IMG/VR virus record: IMGVR_UViG_3300046665_000397
Span: 1 to 39,690 of that record
Length of the DNA stretch: 39,690 bases
From: a virus
Direction: 5' to 3' (one strand)
Under the pieces are notes generated by a model. That model was not told the DNA's origin and searched no databases. It saw nothing but the letters and a program-made list of their open reading frames with translations. The stretch's first letter is position 1; each line of letters starts with the position of its first letter. The position numbers and the translations under genes are program-made. Below, in pieces: positions 35,203-39,690 of the stretch.

Positions 35203-35436
35203 ATGGAAAACGAAAGAGTTGAAGAGATTAAACAAGAGGTTATAGTTGAGGAAAAGAAGAAAATGGGTAAAGTAAAGAAATACTTATTAATCGGAGGAGG
35301 CGCATTAGCAGCACTGTTAGCAGTGGGGTTAGTAGCCAAATCGAGAAATAAGGGAGATATTGAAAACCAGTTTCAGCTACCACAAGTAGATCATGAGTTT
35401 GAACCAACTTTAGAAGAGAGTTCTATTGTTGAGTAA
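35203..35436 (+). CDS. Single-TM protein with acidic C-terminus
   Basis: 77 residues from ATG 35203, site GAGAGGAGAT. The frame is open from an ATG inside the promoter (35164), which has no site. Acidic/basic N-terminal helix, then a membrane segment (YLLIGGGALAALLAVGLVA, about 27-45), then an acidic tail (DHEFEPTLEESSIVE). Confidence 0.7.
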   Translation: MENERVEEIKQEVIVEEKKKMGKVKKYLLIGGGALAALLAVGLVAKSRNKGDIENQFQLPQVDHEFEPTLEESSIVE

Positions 35437-35448
35437 TCAAGAGATATT

Positions 35449-35490
35449 AAAGGGGGATGGGTGTTATGGAAACATAGCATCCTTTCTTTT
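35449..35490 (+). terminator. Terminator with GAAA tetraloop
   Basis: GGATG 35455-35459 pairs with CATCC 35478-35482, enclosing TATG-GAAA-CATA 35465-35476. T/C-rich tract TTTCTTTTGTTTT follows. Confidence 0.75.
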
Positions 35491-35512
35491 GTTTTAAGGA
35501 GGATTTATATTG

Positions 35513-35680
35513 ATGGGCATATTGCTATATTTATTTGGAAGTAGGTTGAGTATATTAGATGCTGTAATAATCAGTACTATTTTGTTACTATTCATGAACA
35601 AGAAATATAAGTACGCCATATTACTGTTTATAATTGGTGGTTTAGTTACTTCTGGTTTTGAAATTTTACTAGGTATATAA
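35513..35680 (+). CDS. 55-residue two-TM microprotein
   Basis: ATG 35513, ten bases after GGAGG. TTG 35510 at seven bases is an equal alternative that adds one residue. Two hydrophobic segments, about 1-27 (MGILLYLFGSRLSI, LDAVIISTILLLF) and 36-54 (AILLFIIGGLVTSGFEILLG), are joined by NKKYKY. No YCGC promoter is in front of it. Confidence 0.6.
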   Translation: MGILLYLFGSRLSILDAVIISTILLLFMNKKYKYAILLFIIGGLVTSGFEILLGI

Positions 35681-35705
35681 TCATATATTCAAGGGGGAAT
35701 ATATT

Positions 35706-35876
35706 ATGGATAATCATGAGAAGGCATTAAGAACTTACGAGGCTTTACAGAAAAGGAAAAAAAAGAAAGAATTACAGAGGAAATTAGATTTAAATGGTCT
35801 TGGATGGAATGGAGCTAATAAGTATTTTATTAGAAACCAGAGGAACTATTATAATGGAAAACATACTTGCAATTAA
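35706..35876 (+). CDS. 56-residue basic protein of unknown function
   Basis: ATG 35706, site AAGGGGGAA. Lys/Arg-rich helix (ALQKRKKKKELQRKLDLNGL) then GWNGANKYFIRNQRNYYNGK. It may bind nucleic acid. It ends four bases before promoter P20. Confidence 0.6.
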   Translation: MDNHEKALRTYEALQKRKKKKELQRKLDLNGLGWNGANKYFIRNQRNYYNGKHTCN

Positions 35877-35880
35877 AAAT

Positions 35881-35906
35881 TCGCAAATTTTACATAGCTT
35901 ATAATG
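35881..35906 (+). promoter_or_regulatory. Phage promoter P20 (last of the array)
   Basis: TCGC 35881-35884, AC 35892-35893, TATAAT 35900-35905, G next. Confidence 0.8.
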
Positions 35907-35942
35907 AAAAGATTAAATAATTTTTGAAAGGAGAAATTCACT

Positions 35943-36209
35943 ATGGGAAGAAAAATAGAAACTGTGAAAGAAATTGGAGGAGTTATTGTAGGATTAGGAA
36001 TTGGTTCTATCGTAAACAGTATTGTTAAGAATAATACTTCAGAGGAGGATGGTAAAGTTAAAAAGCTTACTATCTGGGCTGGAGGAATAGTATTAGCAAG
36101 TATTGCGGCAGATAAAGGAATCAAGTATTTCCACAATAAAGTTGATGCAGTTGTAGCAGGTTATAAGAAACCAGTAGAGGAAGAGAAATCTGAAGAAAAA
36201 AAAGTTTAG
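35943..36209 (+). CDS. Two-segment membrane protein of unknown function
   Basis: 88 residues, site GAAAGGAGAA. Hydrophobic segments at about 12-28 (GGVIVGLGIGSIVNSIV) and 43-58 (LTIWAGGIVLASIAAD) are separated by a charged loop. The C-terminal tail is Lys/Glu-rich. The start block is shared with the genes at 31936 and 33033. Confidence 0.7.
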   Translation: MGRKIETVKEIGGVIVGLGIGSIVNSIVKNNTSEEDGKVKKLTIWAGGIVLASIAADKGIKYFHNKVDAVVAGYKKPVEEEKSEEKKV

Positions 36210-36217
36210 TCACTAAT

Positions 36218-36255
36218 GATAAATATCAGTAACATGGTATTTATCTTTTATTTTT
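36218..36255 (+). terminator. Terminator closing the microgene array
   Basis: GATAAATA 36218-36225 pairs perfectly with TATTTATC 36238-36245, T-tract to 36255. Confidence 0.85.
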
Positions 36256-36278
36256 AATTTTGGAAGGGGATTAACCAA

Positions 36279-36782
36279 ATGGATAAATTAAATAAAGAAT
36301 TACTAAGAAAAATTGAGAAGATATTAGATATTGAGTTTTATGAGTGGCAGATTAATTACCTCCTGGATATACCAATGCTATTTGATATGAGTATTACAGG
36401 TAGATATACAGGTAAAACCCTGGCTTATGTTATAAAGCTATTGTTCAAGGATGATACTCCAATTAAAGTATATGACCTAGAACAGATGTATTGCATATCT
36501 GATGGTTATCATTTAAAAGGCAGGGACGGTCTTAAATTAAGAGATGGCTACACTATATGGTTTCGTGATTATTTCGTACATATTCATCAGACGTTAAATA
36601 TGGCTGGAATTAAAACGAGACCAGTATTTTATAGTAAAACTGAATATGATGAATATATGAATAGAAGTAAGATTCCAAAAGGTGCCATGATAATAACCAA
36701 TAGTAATATTTACTTTTATGACGGAGACGGAAACTATCAATGTGGATTGATGGAATATATAGAAGGAAAGGAAGATAGGTAA
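36279..36782 (+). CDS. Truncated P-loop ATPase-like phage protein
   Basis: 167 residues, site GGAAGGGGAT. YEWQINYLL (21-29) looks like a helicase Q-motif, and GRYTGKT (41-47) like a degenerate Walker A. VYDLEQMY and GAMIITNSNIYFYDG follow, but no DExx box is clear. It has the start of an ATPase/terminase-like core without the rest, so it may only bind NTP. Confidence 0.6.
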   Translation: MDKLNKELLRKIEKILDIEFYEWQINYLLDIPMLFDMSITGRYTGKTLAYVIKLLFKDDTPIKVYDLEQMYCISDGYHLKGRDGLKLRDGYTIWFRDYFVHIHQTLNMAGIKTRPVFYSKTEYDEYMNRSKIPKGAMIITNSNIYFYDGDGNYQCGLMEYIEGKEDR

Positions 36783-36783
36783 A

Positions 36784-37074
36784 ATGGATAGGAAGTTTAT
36801 TACTGGCATTGATGCCGATTTCAATAAAAATACTCATGAGACAGATTTAATTACAATATTAAGAGATGAGATAAAAGTTAATTTAGATAAGAAGATGAGC
36901 ATAGCTATTGAGGAGCAGGTCGAAGAATTTCGTAGAACTTTAGAAAGAGAAAAGAATTCTGCTATAGGTGATATCATCAATTCAATAGATATACTTGTTA
37001 ATAAGTCGGGCTATAATATGTCTGGCGAAATGGATGTTAATATAAGGGTAAGACCTAGAAGGGGGAACTATTAA
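36784..37074 (+). CDS. Hypothetical phage protein
   Basis: 96 residues, one base after the previous stop, with site AAGGAAGATAGG. A helical centre (TILRDEIKVNLDKKMSIAIE, EEQVEEFRRTLEREK) is followed by a basic end (VRPRRGNY). Its stop overlaps the next ATG by one base. Confidence 0.65.
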   Translation: MDRKFITGIDADFNKNTHETDLITILRDEIKVNLDKKMSIAIEEQVEEFRRTLEREKNSAIGDIINSIDILVNKSGYNMSGEMDVNIRVRPRRGNY

Positions 37075-37370
37075 TGACCGAATTAAGAAGATGTACGGTT
37101 AAGGGTAATAACGCCTGGTTTCATAGATGGTGTGATAAGTCGAGAATTGTTCCTCCATCACCTATGATTGGTGGGCATGGCGGGGGAGTTATAAGGGATA
37201 CTGTAGCCATAGTAGAACATGATGATGGAACAATACATGAATACTATCCTACTGAGGTTAAATTTATAGATGGAAATAATAAAGAGACTAATGAATGTAT
37301 TAGACTCTATGGAGATGATCTAGTGTTAAAGCGAATGAGAGAATATCAAACTGGAAAGGGCGGGTTATAA
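37074..37370 (+). CDS. Hypothetical phage protein
   Basis: 98 residues, site AAGGGGGA. CTVKGNNAWFHRWCDKSRIV, a Gly-rich GGHGGGVIRD turn and strands AIVEHDDGTIHEYYPTEVKF suggest a small beta domain. No family function known to me. Confidence 0.7.
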   Translation: MTELRRCTVKGNNAWFHRWCDKSRIVPPSPMIGGHGGGVIRDTVAIVEHDDGTIHEYYPTEVKFIDGNNKETNECIRLYGDDLVLKRMREYQTGKGGL

Positions 37371-37371
37371 G

Positions 37372-38103
37372 ATGAAAGAAGAAAGAGAAGTATTAAAGGT
37401 TGAACTTGCAGCTGAAGGTGGTAAGAGTATTAAGGTTACTTATCCTTCAAATTCTCATAAGGATAAAGAAGAAGCAAAAAAAGAGAAGGTTGAAAAGAAA
37501 GTAGAGAAGATTATTAGCGGCAAGGTTGTTACAAAGAAAAAATCCCTTGGTAAGAAGTTTATGGAGAGCTTCATAGGTGAGGATGTTAAGGATGTTAAAT
37601 CATATATATTATATGATGTGTTGATACCCTCAGCTAAAGATACTATATCCGATATTGTTCATGGAATTACTGATACAATACAGGGTAGTATAGAGGTATC
37701 ATTATTTGGAGAAAGGAGGTCTAGAAGTTCAAGAGGAAGAAGGGATTCTAATAGAAGCTACGTTAGTTATGACAAGATGTCATCACGAGATAAGAGGGAT
37801 AGAGATAGGGATAAAAAAGTTGATGACAGACCAAACCTAAATCATGCAAAAAATCGTTCGCGTCATGTGTTTGATGATATAATTCTCGAAAGTAGAGCTG
37901 AGGCTGATGAAGTTAGAGATTCACTTATAGACCTAATAGAAGAATATGGTCAAGCGACTGTAGCAGATTTATATGACCTGGTTGGGATTAGTAGTAATTA
38001 TACGGACGATAAATGGGGTTGGGAGAACCTTGCTAGTTCGAGTATAAGTAGAATACATGAAGGATATGTCTTAAATCTACCTAAGACTATACCTTTAGAT
38101 TAA
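37372..38103 (+). CDS. Conserved phage protein with disordered centre
   Basis: 243 residues, site AAGGGCGGG. An N-terminal Lys/Glu-rich region precedes a helical segment (YDVLIPSAKDTISDIVHGIT, about 80-102), an Arg/Ser/Asp-rich disordered stretch (about 118-160), and a C-terminal domain (DIILESRAEADEVRDSLIDL, YGQATVADLYDLVGI, KWGWENL, GYVLNLPKTIPLD) that looks like a winged-helix or helical fold. I recall this layout from other Clostridia phages but not a role. Confidence 0.7.
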   Translation: MKEEREVLKVELAAEGGKSIKVTYPSNSHKDKEEAKKEKVEKKVEKIISGKVVTKKKSLGKKFMESFIGEDVKDVKSYILYDVLIPSAKDTISDIVHGITDTIQGSIEVSLFGERRSRSSRGRRDSNRSYVSYDKMSSRDKRDRDRDKKVDDRPNLNHAKNRSRHVFDDIILESRAEADEVRDSLIDLIEEYGQATVADLYDLVGISSNYTDDKWGWENLASSSISRIHEGYVLNLPKTIPLD

Positions 38104-38115
38104 TAGGAGGATATT

Positions 38116-38328
38116 ATGGTAAGAGGTCAACAGTTTGATTATAGTACACTACCTTTAAGAGTGGTAAATAGGGATGGCTATATTGGGAGACTTAAAATAT
38201 TCACAAAAGAACAATTACAGGCAATGTATATTTCTAAGATAGGTAAACATATAAAATTTAAAGGAGTTCTGAAATTTGTTAGGGATGTTGCTATAGCTGA
38301 TGATTATATATACATTCTAGTTAATTAA
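38116..38328 (+). CDS. Small protein, paralogue of the next gene
   Basis: 70 residues, site TAGGAGGAT. The block FTKEQLQAMYISKIGKHIKF, KGVLKFVRDVAIADDYIYI matches CPKEVLQKGYIDMIGKDINF, GVRITEDYIFV in the following gene, so the two arose by duplication. Confidence 0.65.
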   Translation: MVRGQQFDYSTLPLRVVNRDGYIGRLKIFTKEQLQAMYISKIGKHIKFKGVLKFVRDVAIADDYIYILVN

Positions 38329-38339
38329 GGAGGAACATT

Positions 38340-38645
38340 ATGATAGATATATTAGGTTGGGATGAAGGTAAGAGTTCCGATAGTAGTAAAATAACAATGA
38401 CTATTCCTAATACTGATACTTATATGGGAGCTCATACAATATGTCCTAAGGAAGTACTTCAAAAAGGTTATATCGATATGATAGGAAAAGATATTAACTT
38501 TTGTGGAGTAAATGGAAAAGTTAGCGGTGTTAGGATAACAGAGGATTATATATTTGTTGATCTGGAGGGGTCTGCAGGAATTAAAGAGGTATTTGACCCG
38601 ATTTTAAAGAATGAAATAAAAATGTTTAGTATTGAAAGGAGATAA
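38340..38645 (+). CDS. Small protein, paralogue of the previous gene
   Basis: 101 residues, site AAGGAGGAA. Longer N-terminus (MIDILGWDEGKSSDSSKITM) and C-terminus than its neighbour. The shared core is about residues 36-75. It ends within the ribosome site of the next gene. Confidence 0.65.
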   Translation: MIDILGWDEGKSSDSSKITMTIPNTDTYMGAHTICPKEVLQKGYIDMIGKDINFCGVNGKVSGVRITEDYIFVDLEGSAGIKEVFDPILKNEIKMFSIERR

Positions 38646-38647
38646 AA

Positions 38648-39133
38648 ATGGAAGAAAAAATTGTAATACTAATGCCTCCGGGTATAGGACGAACAATCGC
38701 TAGGCCTATAGGTCAATCTATATTAAGGAAAGTGATTGATTCTGGTATGGATTTAGATGGGGAGGTGGTGGAATATAGAGGTAAGAGAGCGCTCATTCAT
38801 GTAGTAGATGATCCATCTACTATAGATAGGAGTCTAGCCCAATCTATGTTGCTAGCTGTTAGTGAAGAAATAAATGAAAGACTTATGAGGGAAATAATGG
38901 GTGATGCAATAATTCCGACTCATATGACATCAACTGATAAAACATTGAGTAGTCTAGCGGGATTACCATATATGCATGCTGGAATACCAGAACCACTCAT
39001 AAACATAAAAATAAATCATGTAATTAGTTCGACTGGAACATCAAAAGCTATAATTCAAGACTTAGCCGACCATATATCCAGAGAACTAAGTAAGAAACCA
39101 CCAAGTAGTGGAGCTATGTATTTAGTAAGATAA
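38648..39133 (+). CDS. Hypothetical phage protein
   Basis: 161 residues, site GAAAGGAGAT. EEKIVILMPPGIGRTIARPI starts the chain, a basic/acidic beta region (DGEVVEYRGKRALIHVVDDP) follows, and helices (AQSMLLAVSEEINERLMREI, ADHISRELSKKP) complete it. No P-loop despite the PPGIGRT stretch, which lacks GK[ST]. Confidence 0.65.
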   Translation: MEEKIVILMPPGIGRTIARPIGQSILRKVIDSGMDLDGEVVEYRGKRALIHVVDDPSTIDRSLAQSMLLAVSEEINERLMREIMGDAIIPTHMTSTDKTLSSLAGLPYMHAGIPEPLINIKINHVISSTGTSKAIIQDLADHISRELSKKPPSSGAMYLVR

Positions 39134-39158
39134 TTTATATTTACGGGGGATGAGTGTT

Positions 39159-39296
39159 ATGTCAATAGAATTAAAGAAAGACGCTATTGAAAAAGCATAT
39201 CCGGGTGAAAAATGGAAAAAAAAGGTGGCTAAAATGTCACCCAATCAAATTCTAGCAGTCTACAATAGAATGTTAGATAGTAGACAATTAAAATAA
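39159..39296 (+). CDS. 45-residue protein of unknown function
   Basis: ATG 39159, site GGGGGATGAG. MSIELKKDAIEKAYPGEKWK then KKVAKMSPNQILAVYNRMLD: hydrophilic, two short helices around a Pro turn. Confidence 0.6.
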   Translation: MSIELKKDAIEKAYPGEKWKKKVAKMSPNQILAVYNRMLDSRQLK

Positions 39297-39325
39297 AAAT
39301 ATTAGAAAGAGAGAGGAAAAAAATT

Positions 39326-39690
39326 ATGAAACTAGAAATGGTAAAAAATGTTATTACAACAACAGCAGGACGTAGCGGGTTAATACTAAAGAAGTATAGC
39401 CCAGAGATATTAATGTTTATAGGTATAACTGGAGGTATTGGTAGCACATTTTTAGCTTGTAAGGCTACTCTAAAGGTTGATGAAATATTGACAGAATCTA
39501 GCGATACTGTTGAGAAGATCCATAGAGTACATGAAGAAAGAGGAGAAGCTGTTTACTCTGAGAAAGATGTTAAGAAAGATTTATTAACAGTTAGAGTTCA
39601 GACAGCAGGTAAAGTTGTTAAGTTATATGGTCCAGCAGTAACACTAGGACTTGTTTCTATAGCTTGTATGTTGGGCGCTCATAATATTAT
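39326..39690 (+). CDS. DUF6353-like membrane protein (partial, runs off the edge)
   Basis: ATG 39326, site AGAGAGGAA. The first 121 residues are visible. A basic N-terminal helix precedes a membrane segment (YSPEILMFIGITGGIGSTFLA, about 24-44), a charged helical loop (VDEILTESSDTVEKIHRVHE), and a second segment (LYGPAVTLGLVSIACMLGAH). The order and spacing are like the complete protein at 33197-34003, which has YVPTAILATITMGCIVGG in the second place. Confidence 0.7.
   Translation, partial: MKLEMVKNVITTTAGRSGLILKKYSPEILMFIGITGGIGSTFLACKATLKVDEILTESSDTVEKIHRVHEERGEAVYSEKDVKKDLLTVRVQTAGKVVKLYGPAVTLGLVSIACMLGAHNI

Noticed and set aside
25567-35906. Ordinary host sigma-A promoters
   Set aside because: The -10 is perfect but no copy has a TTGACA-like -35, while CGC and AC at fixed positions are invariant, which host promoters would not require.
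38648-39133. P-loop ATPase suggested by PPGIGRT at the N-terminus
   Set aside because: The Lys-Ser/Thr pair of Walker A is missing and no Walker B is seen.
1-39690. CRISPR array, insertion sequence or integrase/attachment site
   Set aside because: No spaced identical repeats of CRISPR type, no transposase, and no integrase gene were seen. The repeats found are promoters, terminators and tape-measure units.

Overview
The window is a piece of a tailed phage or prophage genome from a low-GC Bacillota host, most likely a clostridial or gut Lachnospiraceae-type bacterium. This rests on the AT-rich sequence, purine-rich Shine-Dalgarno sites before nearly every gene, and head/tail proteins of the HK97/siphovirus type found in Firmicutes phages. 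All convincing genes lie on the + strand. The window starts inside one gene and ends inside another.

Left part (1-8.7 kb), packaging and head. The end of a helix-turn-helix gene and a small phage gene are followed by a GC-rich, cos-like stretch (about 514-575) and a very strongly folded element (590-702). Then come a membrane-anchored lytic transglycosylase, a probable small terminase, an HNH endonuclease, an SH3 protein, a connector-like protein, a small basic protein with a GMRWG motif, the large terminase, the portal, a second small basic protein, and a fused prohead protease-major capsid protein. The fusion carries a strong internal ribosome site that would make capsid protein alone.

Middle part (8.7-25.5 kb), connector, tail and lysis. 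Head-tail joining proteins, the major tail protein, tail assembly proteins, a Tad2-like (DUF2829) protein, a 1704-residue tape measure protein with eight in-phase 174-bp repeats, Dit, Tal and a large DUF859-type tail protein lead to a lysis block: a one-TM protein, a two-PG-binding-domain amidase and a holin. Similar hairpin terminators follow the capsid and major tail genes. A 9-bp hairpin closes the late operon at 25.51 kb.

Right part (25.5-36.2 kb), an array of mini transcription units. Twenty copies of a rigid promoter-like motif, YCGC-N7-AC-N6-TATARTG, with no sigma-A -35 box, usually follow directly on a terminator. Many terminators share a TTAG loop, and in four genes that loop supplies the stop codon. 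The units encode very small proteins, mostly with one or two membrane segments. Four units appear instead to make small structured RNAs, one of which carries tRNA-like D and T arms but no anticodon loop. In all four, the closing stem begins at the base right after TATAAT/TATAGT, which suggests transcription starts there, as at T7-family promoters. Inserted among the units are nucleotide-pool genes (DUF5664, dNMP kinase, a MazG-like protein), a WDGH-domain protein and a DUF6353 membrane protein.

Far right (36.2-39.7 kb): ordinary tightly packed phage genes of unknown function, ending in a second, truncated DUF6353-like gene.

The most interesting system is the repeated promoter / microgene or ncRNA / terminator cassette array. 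No RNA polymerase, sigma factor or activator gene is visible in the window, so the factor that reads these promoters must lie elsewhere.
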